DNA of 64,000 bases from Okapia johnstoni (lineage: Eukaryota > Chordata > Mammalia > Artiodactyla > Giraffidae), in the NCBI GenBank assembly GCA_024291935.2, contig CM044306.1:9064001-9128000 (forward strand), read 5' to 3'. The notes below the pieces were generated by a model. That model had not been told where the DNA came from. It did not search any database and worked only from the letters and a program-made list of their open reading frames with translations. The stretch's first letter is position 1, and each line of letters opens with the position of its first letter. The position numbers were made by a program, and so were the translations under genes. This document shows positions 24,401-33,405 of this stretch, piece after piece.

Positions 24401-27400
24401 GGGGAACAAGACACCTCTTTCCTCAGAATGTGTCCAGTTCATTAGGTAGCAGAGAAGCAGCAGATGAACGTATCCAAATCCAACGTCAGGTCATGGGAAG
24501 GACTGAAGAAGACCAGGGCAGGAGGGGACTCCAGACTTACATGGGTCTGTTAGATGGGGGTCGGGGAGAGCCTCTCCAGGGAGGTGGCACTGAGTGGAGA
24601 CCCCGGGCAGGAGAGGTCTGGGTGGAGGGAATGGAAACGTGGAGCCCCAAGACCATGGCTGGGGTGTTCGGAACGGAGGCTGGGCACCACGGTGGGAAGG
24701 GGCTCGGAGCCCAGGGTGAGCAAGGGCCGCGGGAGCCTGCGGCCACCTGGGTTCCCCTGGAGGATGATGCTGAGCCTGCAAAGAGACTGCCAGTGCGCGC
24801 TGAGCGGAGGCGGGTGTCCCCCTCCTTCAAGAGGAGGCCAGGGCATGGGGCAGCATGCCTAGTGGCAGAGCTGGGCGGCAGCGGAAGGCGTCGGCCTCCG
24901 AGTCATCAGCTCTGTACCCGAGGCACACTCCCTTCACGGAGAGACCTGCCATCCGGGCGGCAGTGCTAAAGTTCAACCCCCGCCCCTCCCCAGCACTTTC
25001 TCCCCTCCCCAGCACTTTCTCCCCTCCCCTGCCGTCATTCCTGTGCAGAGTCTCTCCCTGATCCGAGGTTCCGGGAATGTGGGGTGGCGGGGTTGGGCCC
25101 GAAGGTCAGCCCTGGGATGAGGACCCGGGGCTTGATAACCAGTTTATGGCTGGGCTGGGAGCACTGTGTTTCCTGACAGTGAGTCCTGCCCGGCAGGCTC
25201 ACCCTCTGTGTACTCACCCCAACATCCTGAGTGGCAGCTCAGCTCTGGCCGGAGCTTCAGATGGTCAGGAGCTCAAGAGGGCCTCTCGTTTCCCCTCCCC
25301 ACGTGAACGTTTCCCAGCTGTCCTCAGGGCACAGACTCATAGCTTAAGAGCCCCTGACTTGGTGGGGTTCAGTCTAGAAGGACTCGTTCATAGCGGCTCT
25401 CGTGTCCTGGGCTCTCAGAGGCCCGGGGGCGCCGTGTGGTGTCCCCCTGACTTCCTCGCTGCACTAGCCCCGCTCCGTCACGGCGCACCAACGGTGGCAT
25501 CTCACCATTTATGGTCTCGCTGTTTTCTTTTTGATGGAGAAAGATTGTGCAGATGAGACCGCAGGGGAGGTTGGTGGGGTGATTGCAGGCCTTCCCAGAG
25601 CGGTTAGTAGGTTAAAGGTACCCTATCTCTTTAATCCAGGCATTCACCTGGAGTCCAGCTGGGCCAGAGAGGGAAGCTGAAGGAGGCAGAGGTGGCAGGG
25701 AGGAGAGGAAGGATGAGAAACAAGAGTGTGTCACGCATGACCAACCAGGGGGATGGCGCCCTACAGGCCGGAGACCGACTCTTACGGGGAGTGCTGAAAA
25801 AAACAATCTTCATCTTAAGCGGGGCTGAAAAGCTCCTTCAGGGGTCCGTGATGAAAACTCGTTGAGAAGCAGTGGTCCTACGGGGGAGCTGTGGGCCAGG
25901 CCGAGTTGTGCCGTCCGCCTTTGGTGGCTGACCCGTAGACTGCTGTGCGAGGGAGCGGTCCCTGCTTAGGCAGATGTTACAACTAAGGGCACGCAAGACC
26001 AGGCCTCTCCCACCTTCCCCGCAGATCTGTGGTCCTGGAGCTTTGGAAGGACATGGTCCTGGTGGCAAGTGGCCCTCGTCAGCCTTGTCGCATGTCACCC
26101 GTGTAGGCGGGGCCTCCCTTGTCCTGGCTCTCAGCGTCCCCTCTCCAAGCAGCTGGACAGGTAGCACCGAGCAGACCCAGCATCTTTATGGGGCTGATCT
26201 TGGCATCAGAAGGGTTGGAACAGGGACTCCCTGGCGGTCTGGCGATTAAGACGCTGAGCTACCATTGCAGGGGGCATGAGTTCGATCCCTGGTTGGGGAA
26301 CTACAGTCTTGTAAGCTATGTGGCGCAGCCAAAAATTAAAAAAGAATACAAGAATAGTGGAAATAGTAACAGTTGGTGGAGATTTTGCCTGTCCCGCCCC
26401 GCTCCAGCCTTAAGGAGAGCTGGAGCGGGCAGGCTGAGCCTCGTGCAGGTGGAGAGCTTTGCCTGCAGAGGACGGGGCCTCTGGAGCAGGGCGCTGGGGC
26501 TGGCCTGCCCACCCCCGTGGTCTGGATGTGCAGTCAGCTGAGCCATGTGGTCGCTCACATGCAGCAGCCCGGCGGGGCGGGGCGCAGTCGGTTGAGCGAG
26601 ACGAACGGGCAAGCTAGTGGCTTTGATGTGGCCCCTGCGTTTGTGTGTGTTGGGGGGTGGCAGGCATATTACAGGAACAAGCAGCTGAGCATCGTCATCT
26701 CTTACCCAAGATGTTCTTGGAAATGCTCTTGTTCTGAGTGAGAATTAGGAAATGGCCTTCTATTTTAGGAGCTTGGTGTGTATCACACGTTGATTCGCTC
26801 GTGGTGCTCATGTGTGCCTATGGGCCCTTCAGAAGGGTCCTGTTGGCACAGGAGAGACCCGTGGTGATGGGAGGGCGTGAGGAGGCCGGCCCTGCCCCGG
26901 GCAGTCTGCAGAGGAGCCCAGGACTCAGGCGGCGCCCCTGGGTGTTCCAGGCTGGGCATTCTTGGTGCAGCGTGGAGGAAAGATAGAGGGAAGGGCTAGT
27001 GCCCTGCAGGAGGACGGAAGTGTGGGGTCACAGGTGTCCTGGAGGGGTTAGGTTTAGGGAACAGAAGTAGTTCTAATGGGGCTGGGACTTGGGGGAGGGG
27101 ATGGAATGGGGTGCAGAGCTGGGTGCTTGTTGTCTGTCTCAGGTGATGTTTAGGATTCTGAGAGAATCCACAGCTTTCGTTACAGAGCTGTGGCCGAGGT
27201 GTCCCCAGAAGACAGTGTGTTCCCAGGCCGGGGGACGAGGAAGAAGCTGTCCCCTTGTGGCTGCTCACACGTTCTCCGCCCTCCTGTCTGTGGTGTTAAC
27301 TGGCTCCTTTTCTAGCAAAAAAAAAAGGGGGGGGGCAATTGCATTCTCTGGGGTAGGACTGAGACACACAGGGCCTCTACACACTGGAAGCCTGTCGCCC

Positions 27401-30400
27401 TCTGGCCTGAAGCCCCCGAGCCCCCAGCCCCGCAGTGGGCTGACTTCCGGCGCTCTGATGGGCTTCTCCGCGGGTAGCAGCGGGAGCGAGGGAGGGGCGC
27501 GGGGCCAGCTCACCTTCACAGCTCGCCCACCCCGCCCCCTGCCTTCTTAGAGGCCTGCCCCTCACTGCTCAGTCAGACCAGGCTCCACCCTCGAGATCTG
27601 GGACAGAATCCCAGAGGAGCCCAGACGTCCCAAGCTGTGACTTGAGGGCCTCGGGGAGCTCCTCTGGGGGAGGTGCGCTGGGCTCGTCCCCTCTGCTCTG
27701 GCAGGGGGTGGTGGACTAGCAGGAAGGATAGGTGCCCTCCACCCCGAGACTGCCTTTGGGCTGCTTGGCCAGGTGACCTGTTCTTAAACCCAGTCAGGTG
27801 TCACCCCATCTGCAGCTTCAGGTGAAAGGGTCGCTGTTCCCCAGCCCAGGGCTCAGCTGGCCTGTTCGATGAGTAGCAGATGTGGCCTGAGCTCTGCTGG
27901 GCCGCTTGCCTTCTGGGCCTGTGGAAGGACGGGGAGGCAGATGGTGGCCAGGCCGTGGCTGAGGCAGCGTAGAAAGCGGGGAATAACGGCCCCGTGCTGT
28001 CTGGGAGGGGTGAAGGGTGTCCGGTAGCATCAGGGGGTAGGGTGGGGTGAGAACAGAGCCTGAGCACGTACGTCACAGGAGAAGCCCACTTCTCACTCTG
28101 TGGGCCAGCCATGCCCCGGAAGGGCCGCTGTCCCAGCGGGGGTCCAGACCGCCCGGCGCCCTGCAGACCCTGCTGGGCCTGTGCCTCCCGCAGCAGCCTG
28201 GGCTGGGCGGACGTGGCCCCAGGGGAGCCCAACCCCTGGCCTTGCTCCCAGGACCTCAGGGGGCCTGCTTCTCCCTCTGGTCAGCATGCGGGAGCTGAAA
28301 GCGGCCCCCAGGGAAGCCCGTCCCCTTGCTCCCAGGACCCCGCAGGCCTGCTTCTCACCCAGGCCAGCGCATGGGGCTGAGAGCGGGCCCCAGGGGAGCC
28401 TGTCCCCTGTCCCGGGACCCCCCGGGGCTGCTTCTCCCCCAGGTCAGCGTGCAGGGCCCCTGTCCCGGGACCCTGCGGGCCTGCTTCTCCCCCAGGCCAG
28501 CGTGGTGCGGAGAGGCTGGAGAGGCTGTGGTGGCGGCCGTGCTCACTTCCTGTCTGCACCTTTCCTTCTCCCTGCAGGCCTCTGGCTGTACCTGGCAGGG
28601 AGCAGCCTGCCCTGTCTCACGTTGATTGGCTCTCCTAATTTTGGGTACAGGTCGGTTCACCGGGACCTGGAGGCCCAGATCGCCATCGTAACGGAGAGCC
28701 GGGCCCTGCAGCAGCAGTTTCACCAGGTTGGTTGGGGCTGTGGGGCAGTGGGGGCGTAGTTGGGTGCCTGGTTCCTGGGGGCTGCTAGCTGCCACCGTCT
28801 CCTGTTGGGGCCCCGAGGGTGGGAAAGAACCAGGGTCCTCTCGTGTGTGCCGGTGGCTGGTCCTGAGGGAGGCCTACTGCACCCCTCTGCCTGCAGTCTG
28901 GGGCCTGCCCTTCCCTGGCAGGGGCTCTCCCCACATCTCGGGGGGGGGGGGGGGGGGAGCATTGTCTTTCCCTGCATGGGCAGAGAATGCTTTGTTCTCA
29001 CGGGGGTGTGAATACGGCGTTGGTCCCAACCTCTTCTGAGACGGCTGATCGGCTCCTGGGGTAGGAGCCAGGGTCACAGGCCCCGCACCCAGGTCTATTA
29101 GGGAGCAGCTTTGGGTGTCCTGGGTTACTTCTGATGAAGACCCTCCCCCAGAGGTGCTTCAGAGTCTGGGGAGGGAGAGGCAGGAGGCGGGGTTGCCACC
29201 CAGGCAGGAGGGGCACCCCGGGAGGCAGAGTCTCTGCAAGTGGAGACAGAAACCAGAAAAAAGAGCCAACCTTTAGAATGAACTCAGAGGCCGTGCAGAC
29301 AGAGGTGGTTTGTGGGGAGCTGCGCTGTGGCAAGGGCTCGGACTGTCCTGGTCCTAGATGTCAGTGCCCTTGACTCAGCACGATGATTCTTTTGCGCTGA
29401 GAACTTCGATTCTCTTTATTTTCCTTCAGATTGTTTCTCTGAGTAGCGATCTGGTTTGGGATCGACTCTGCAGGAGGTGGTGGAGGGACTGCTTGGAGGT
29501 GTGCCTGGCTGGGAGCGGGGTGCTCTAGTGGTGTGTTTGTAGGGGCTGGTGGTGGGCAGGGCCCCGTGGAGGATGGTGTGCTGCCTTCCCCCTGCCCATA
29601 TCAGGGGATGGCGGTGGGGCAGGGCAGGCCTGTTTCCAAGGTGTCTTGGAATTTCTGCCTTGTTTTTGTTACTCTCCTAATAGGATTTCTTTCTTTGCAG
29701 TTGTGAGAGGGGGAGGCAGGCATTTTTGAGAGCAAGGGGGCGGGGGAGGGGTGGTCCTGAGAGAGAACCTAATGCGCTTGGTCTGGCTCAGCGGGCATGT
29801 TATGTGGTCCAGTGAGGACCTCCCGCTCCCCTGGGAAGAGACTCCCCTGCGTGGCTCACAGGACCGCAGGCCTTTCTCCTGAGCTGGGGCTGGAGAGTCA
29901 GTCACGGGGCACGGGACCCCCAGCCCCTTCTGCTGGCCGCTAGCGGCCCACGGTCAGGTGCGGGGTGGGCAGGGAGAGCGCCGGGCTCCCGGGGACAGGA
30001 ACGCAGCTCTGATTCCCAGAGGGGCAGCGGTCTCGGCCTCCTTCTGCGATGGTGGTCTTTCCGTTTAAAGTCAAGCATAAGCGCAGATTATCCTTTGTGC
30101 TTCTACATGCACCTTTGCGTTTGGTCACCTTCAGCAGTGCTGGTGGACTTTCGGGAATGCAGGCACAGCACCTGCACATGTGAAACCTGGGTGATCCTTT
30201 GGGCTCGTGAATTTATGACCTTTACGACAAAGCCTCTCCAGGGGAGGTGCCAGCTTCCCTCCTGAGTCATGGGAGCGTAGATAACACCCCCGGAGGCCAG
30301 CCCTCAGAAGTGCAACGACTGTGTTAAGCCTTTATCCTTGTGTTTGGGAATTACTGTTGCGAAATCCTTGGAGCCTTTGTTGATGGACGAGGAAATGGTA

Positions 30401-33400
30401 ACTGCCTGGTTCCCCGAGATCTGCCTCCTGCGATCTGGGAATCTTGTCAGTGCCTGAGCGGGGCCCTGGTGCCGGGAAGGGCCTCACGACCGGGGCCGAG
30501 GGGAAGTGGCAGCGGTCGGGCTCTGGGCGGCCAGCGGGAGACTCTCATCTGCTCAGCAGATCACAGATGCTATGGTCAGGCTTCCAGCAAATGCCCGCCG
30601 AGGTTCCAGCAGGGGCCGGCCGGCCTCAGGGTGCTGGGGCGAGAGGAGCGGTGGCAACTCCTGGACCTCGGCCTCAGTTGCTGAGAGCTGGGTTTCCCAG
30701 ACGGTAGAGGGGTCAGGGTGCGCGTGGCCCCAGGACTAGGTCTCTGTGGGCCTGGGCTGATTTGGGGAAGCAAGTCTGTGCCCAGAGTCCTGGTGCTAGC
30801 CGCTCTTCCCCCGCTCCCCGAGTAGGGGGACTGAACCCACATCCTGAATCTTGAGAAAAGTTGGGCCGCTTGTGGTCAGGAGCTGCTTCCCCAAATGACA
30901 TATTTGGGATATTTTCTTTTTCTTCCCAAACCTGAGTCCCAGGGGCTTTTGTTGGTGGGAAGGTGGCAGTCCGTGCCACTGCAGCCCTTCCATTCTTTAG
31001 AGGCATGCTGATTTCTGTGCCTTTAACATGCAGAAAGGCATTTCTGGATAACGCCACCTATGTACTTACATACCGGGACGACAGCCACCCTCCGGAGAGG
31101 CCCATGTGATGCGTGATCCTGGGACTGCCCAGCCGCACAACCTCCCCAGAGCCCAGAAAGTCCCTAAAACCCCGCTGCCCGGGGCCCTGCCGTCAGAAGC
31201 CGTCTTTGGAGTCCTCCTGGGGTCCCAGGGAAGGGCCCTGTTCGTGTCTCCCTGGGCACTGGAGTGGGGAGATATTTTTGTCCAAATCCAACGTCCCTCC
31301 CTTCTCTTAGTACATACAATAAAAACTGAAAGCTTCCTGGTTTTGTTTGGGGAACACGGTTCACCACTTGTGACCTAGGGAAGCCTCCCTTGAACAGCAT
31401 TGTGACCCTGAGCAGCTGACTTCCTTCTCCATCCCCGTGTGGAGGCTGTGAGGAAACTTAAAGTGTTTCTGGTAATTTAATTGAGATCTTGGCTGCGTAT
31501 TCATTGGAAAAACATAAAGCTGGAGCCGGTCTGTGGAGACTGCCGCAAGGCAGCCCCTGGAGACCCAGGCCGGCTCCTCTGTCAGGCCTGTCCAGCCGTG
31601 GTCAGTGGGCGGCCCAGTCGGCTCAGACGCGAAGCACCACAGACCCCAGCCCCGGGGCACGGCTTACAAGGGAGTGAGCACGCACGCTGTGCAGGAAGAC
31701 GTGAAGTCGGGCACTAGATTTCCCCAGCCCTTGACGGGAAGAGCTGCGGACAGTCTGTCGTGTTCTGAAGGCGCCGTGTCCTCCATCTCTCCCATCCTGT
31801 CCTCACTGGGTCACGGGTTGGCCAGGGACACGGCTTCCGTTCCCGCCCCCCAGAGGAGAGCGTCCGGCTCCCAGCGGGTCGGGGGAAGCACCCCGGCACC
31901 CCCCTGGGGCTCCTAGTGCCAACGTGGATGGAGTGTTGGCACAGCCAGTGCTGAGGGAGCCTCACTGGGGCATGGGGTGGTCAAGGTTTCATAGATGAAG
32001 GGATGCGAGGCTCAGAGAGGGAAGTCACAGCTCGTGACTGCTGCCTCTGCCTCGGGAAAGCTTCGAGGGTGTCGTGTTTTAAAAGAGAGGCAGTTTCTCC
32101 TCCCAAAGATTTTTTTATTCCTTTCCTTACTGTTGGCTGCGCTGGGTCTTCTCGCCGGGTGCGGGCTTGCTCCAGTGTGGCGAGCGGAGCCTGCTGTCTA
32201 GTTGCCGTGGCTTCTCTCGTCGCGGAGCACAGGTTCCAGGGCACGGGGTCTTCGCTGCCCCGCGGCACGCAGGGTCCTCCCAGACCAGGGGTCGAGCCCA
32301 CGGCCCCTGCACTGGCAAGTGGATTCTTAGCTACTGGGCCACCAGGGCAGTCCTCTTCTCAAACACTGTGTAAGACAAGGCTTATGTCAGCGTTTTTAAA
32401 CTCGTTTTTAAACATGAAAGGAGTATTTGTTCACTTTAAAAATGGAGGAAAATTAGAAGATGCTGACCTTTTCTCCCAGAGATAGTCACTGTAATTATTT
32501 CGATCGTCCCTAGCCGGTCTTGGTCTGTGAGTGTTTGGAGAGTGTCACTTGTTTTTCTTTTTAATGAAATTAGGACTGTATTGTATGTTAATTCCCATCC
32601 AGCGTCTTGCACTCAATCTATGGTGTGCCTTCCCATATCATCAAGTCAGTGTTTCTCCAGGGCATGGTTAGCTTATGGTGAATGCTGGTGTGTCATATGG
32701 GTTTATTATGTTTAATTAGTTGGTTGTTGGACATTTAGGTGGTTTCCAGGTTTTCTCTATCATAAATGTTGGTGCGATAAATGTGCGTATACAGAAATCT
32801 TAGTGCATAGTTATTTTCTTGGGATAAACTCTAGCAGGCGGAGCTTTTCAAGGCTTTTGATAACCTGTTGCCAAGTTGCTCTCCAGACGGGGGCCTGGAC
32901 CCCCCCTTTCCATCAGCATGTCCGGGAATGCCTGTTCCCCGGCCTTCGTCAGCAGGGGCTGATGACGTTACAACTTTCTGCCAGCCTGAGAGAAGAAAAA
33001 CTGTGTTTTGTTTTAAAAAGTATCTTCATTATTTTAATTGCACTGCCTCATTTAACGAGGGTGCACTTTTAAATCTTTCCTCTGCCAGCTGTACTTCTTC
33101 AGCTCCAAACTGCCTTCCCCCACGCATCTTGGTCTTCAAACTGTAGACACCCTGGCTTCCTAGCTTTCCCAAGGGATGTTTCATAGGAACGACGTGCACC
33201 GGGGCCCCGGCGGAGCCCCAGGGCCGGCAGGCCGAGTGGCTGGTCCTGGAGGCACCCATAACTCCTGGTTGTCCCTCTTCCCCAGGAGCAGGAGCAGCTC
33301 TACCGCAGGGCAGGTGTGGTGTCCTCTGCCACCTTTGAGCAGCCGAGCCGGCAGGTGAAGCTGTGGGTGAAGATGGTGACCCCGCTGATCAAGAACTTTT

Positions 33401-33405
33401 TCTGA
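3071..33405 (+). CDS. PGS1: PGS1, mitochondrial phosphatidylglycerophosphate synthase 1 (9 coding exons, complete)
   Basis: The enzyme transfers a phosphatidyl group from CDP-diacylglycerol to glycerol-3-phosphate, giving phosphatidylglycerophosphate, the committed step to phosphatidylglycerol and cardiolipin in mitochondria. Coding exons are 3071-3216, 11001-11190, 13914-13991, 15511-15610, 16408-16597, 17230-17408, 19601-20122, 28578-28726 and 33286-33405. All have GT donors and AG acceptors, and the phases sum to 1674 nt, or 557 residues plus stop; the human protein as I recall it has 556. The N-terminus is alanine-, leucine- and arginine-rich, as expected of a mitochondrial presequence. 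It is a phospholipase D superfamily member. The first HKD motif is complete (H221, K223, D228, HIKVYLFD). The second (H466-x-K468, FHAKGLW) has Tyr where the Asp is expected, then GSPNFGYRS. No frameshift or premature stop was seen. The ATG was chosen because it opens the recognised N-terminus MAAAAAAAAAGPVFWRRLL. Confidence 0.97.
5300..5425 (+). repeat. Old mammalian interspersed repeat remnant
   Basis: The pattern ttcactcacttattcagcc ... gtgcctgtgttaggtaccc ... tagtgccgccttcaaggtgc matches the widely dispersed 'tattgagcacctactgtgtgcc' type of ancient repeat. The family is not certain. Confidence 0.4.
10344..10564 (+). mobile_element. Bov-tA SINE in PGS1 intron 1
   Basis: Starts ggggcttcccaggtggcgct, carries a B-box-like gggttggatccctgg, and ends gcggacacgactgaagcgac. 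This is the tRNA head fused to the Bov-A tail. Confidence 0.92.
11001..11190 (+). CDS. PGS1: PGS1 coding exon 2
   Basis: The acceptor is ttcccag|GTCGCC; the first base completes an Arg codon. It encodes SPWLLLAPLLSP, then VHRFQWIRNLVPEFGVSSSH, ending EFFELMK|GTAAGT in phase 0. This is residues 49-112. The upstream intron is 7.8 kb. Confidence 0.96.
12180..12235 (+). repeat. GT/CA microsatellite forming a perfect hairpin
   Basis: Alternating purine-pyrimidine tract. gtgtgtgtgcgc (12191-12202) is exactly complementary to gcgcacacacac (12209-12220) across a 6-nt loop. A C run follows. It lies in PGS1 intron 2. Confidence 0.85.
13281..13357 (+). repeat. Compound CA/CT microsatellite in PGS1 intron 2
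   Basis: Several CA runs broken by a CT run and short interruptions. Confidence 0.9.
13706..13855 (+). mobile_element. tRNA-derived SINE (CHR/Bov-t type) next to PGS1 exon 3
   Basis: Starts gggacttccctagtggtcc, carries a B-box-like aggttcaatctctgg, and ends in aaataaaaaaaaa. Its tail ends about 58 bp before the exon 3 acceptor. Confidence 0.85.
13914..13991 (+). CDS. PGS1: PGS1 coding exon 3
   Basis: A 78-nt exon of 26 codons encoding GQIKVAKRRVVMASLYLGIG then PLEQEL. The acceptor is ttctctttag and the donor CTG|GTAAGG. A tRNA-type SINE ends about 58 bp upstream of the acceptor. Confidence 0.96.
15105..15185 (+). repeat. Old mammalian interspersed repeat remnant
   Basis: attcattcgttcagcaaatatttaccaagtg is typical of the same ancient repeat type as at 5300. 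Family assignment is uncertain. Confidence 0.35.
15511..15610 (+). CDS. PGS1: PGS1 coding exon 4
   Basis: Encodes VDCLESTLEKSLQAKLPSDL then RVSILLDFTRGSRG, ending in phase 1. The acceptor is ccttggcag and the donor GAGAG|GTAGGT. This is part of the first phospholipase D-like half domain. Confidence 0.96.
16408..16597 (+). CDS. PGS1: PGS1 coding exon 5 (first HKD motif)
   Basis: Encodes RRNSRTMLLPLLQRFPEQVR, then RFNETIGLQHIKVYLFDNNV ending ILSG. It holds the first phospholipase D HKD motif: His221, Lys223 and Asp228 in HIKVYLFD. The donor is GG|GTGAGT, phase 2. Confidence 0.97.
16770..16925 (+). repeat. MIR-like SINE remnant in PGS1 intron 5
   Basis: Order and wording of a MIR core: cactgcgtgctcgctcctgt ... 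cgtctcatctagtgctcact ... cacgaggtctttccc ... acaagaaacccc ... ggtaacttgggcagggcc. Strongly diverged. Confidence 0.5.
17230..17408 (+). CDS. PGS1: PGS1 coding exon 6
   Basis: Encodes ANLSDSYFTNRQDRYVFLQD and LQLQGDDTVQVVEGMVHPYK, continuing the HKD-motif segment. The donor is AAAG|GTAGGG. The donor and the exon's 3' end are duplicated in tandem immediately downstream (see the repeat at 17384-17550). Confidence 0.96.
17384..17550 (+). repeat. Tandem duplication of the PGS1 exon 6 end and donor site (period 88 bp)
   Basis: Copy 1 (17384-17471) covers the last 25 bases of exon 6, the true donor at 17409 and 63 bases of intron. Copy 2 (17472 to about 17550) repeats it with substitutions and a small gap. 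The sequence around the junction, caaaggtagggccc, occurs in both copies, so a donor-like GT sits at 17497-17498. Copy 2 is visibly diverged, so the event is not recent. Confidence 0.85.
18145..18361 (-). mobile_element. Bov-tA SINE in PGS1 intron 6 (antisense)
   Basis: Reads ttggactctttgcgactcc ... gagatcgaacccacttc ... cctgggaagccc, the reverse complement of a Bov-tA element. A GTGT-rich run precedes it. Confidence 0.92.
18880..19075 (-). mobile_element. LINE-1 remnant (antisense)
   Basis: T-rich text such as ttctgttaatttctgctttt and ttgagttggatgcttagctc resembles antisense L1 ORF2. It is old and fragmentary. Confidence 0.5.
19601..20122 (+). CDS. PGS1: PGS1 coding exon 7 (largest exon)
   Basis: A 522-nt exon encoding GDRAAYCKAANKRVMDVINS, YPLIQMKPFEIQIDEIVTET, KVYLTTGYFNLTQAYMDLVL and the start of the second HKD motif (WTFHAK). 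It ends in phase 1 at AAAG|GTACGC. The gap before the next exon is 8.4 kb. Confidence 0.97.
23321..23477 (-). mobile_element. tRNA-derived SINE (CHR/Bov-t type, antisense)
   Basis: tttatttatttggctgtcctgg ... gtcgaacccgggccccc ... gaccaccagggaggtc is the reverse complement of the tRNA-type SINE with a near-perfect B box. Confidence 0.88.
24335..24445 (+). repeat. Old mammalian interspersed repeat remnant
   Basis: gtttacggagggcctgctgtg then tgccaggcggcattcagggc and aggggaacaagacacc. Same ancient type as at 5300; family not certain. Confidence 0.4.
26223..26347 (+). mobile_element. tRNA-derived SINE (CHR/Bov-t type)
   Basis: gggactccctggcggtctgg ... gagttcgatccctggttgg ... tggcgcagccaaaaattaaa with an A-rich tail. 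Confidence 0.88.
28195..28508 (+). repeat. Minisatellite of about 80-bp units in PGS1 intron 7
   Basis: About four imperfect units, the last one shorter. Each has a gccccaggggagcc-like segment, a cccaggacc-like segment, then ctgcttctcccccagg and a cagcgtg-like end. The array stops about 70 bp before the exon 8 acceptor. Confidence 0.8.
28578..28726 (+). CDS. PGS1: PGS1 coding exon 8 (second HKD motif continued)
   Basis: Continues the second catalytic motif: GLWLYLAGSSLPCLTLIGSP, then NFGYRSVHRDLEAQIAIVTE and LQQQFHQ. The acceptor is ctccctgcag. The donor CAG|GTTGGT fits the consensus poorly (T at +3). A minisatellite ends about 70 bp upstream. Confidence 0.96.
28940..28957 (+). repeat. G homopolymer (18 G) in PGS1 intron 8
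   Basis: Uninterrupted run of 18 G. Such runs are length-unstable and error-prone in sequencing. Confidence 0.9.
32110..32353 (-). mobile_element. tRNA-derived SINE (CHR/Bov-t type, antisense)
   Basis: ttttttattcctttccttac, ggctgcgctgggtcttctcg ... ggggtcgagcccacggcccc ... ccaccagggcagtcc. This is the long form with internal extra sequence, in PGS1 intron 8. Confidence 0.82.
32440..32960 (-). mobile_element. Old LINE-1 3' end remnant (antisense)
   Basis: tggacatttaggtggtttcc ... tcataaatgttggtgcgata ... ttcttgggataaactctagc ... ttgccaagttgctctccaga is the typical antisense text of old mammalian L1 3' ends. Confidence 0.55.
33286..33405 (+). CDS. PGS1: PGS1 coding exon 9 with stop codon
   Basis: Encodes EQEQLYRRAGVVSSATFEQP and then KLWVKMVTPLIKNFF, with TGA at 33403-33405. 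Nine bases after the stop lies a donor-like GCAG|GTACTG at 33415, so the 3' UTR probably continues in another exon. Confidence 0.96.
   Translation, partial: EQEQLYRRAGVVSSATFEQPSRQVKLWVKMVTPLIKNFF

Larger units (their letters stand above)
20123..28577 (+). other. PGS1 intron 7
   Basis: 8.4-kb intron splitting the second HKD motif. It holds two tRNA-type SINEs, an old repeat near 24340 and the minisatellite at 28195-28508. The rest is GC-rich, with no exon recognised on either strand. Confidence 0.8.

Noticed and set aside
28195..28508. Possible CRISPR-like array
   Set aside because: Units are adjacent imperfect minisatellite repeats without regular spacers, and the host is a mammal.
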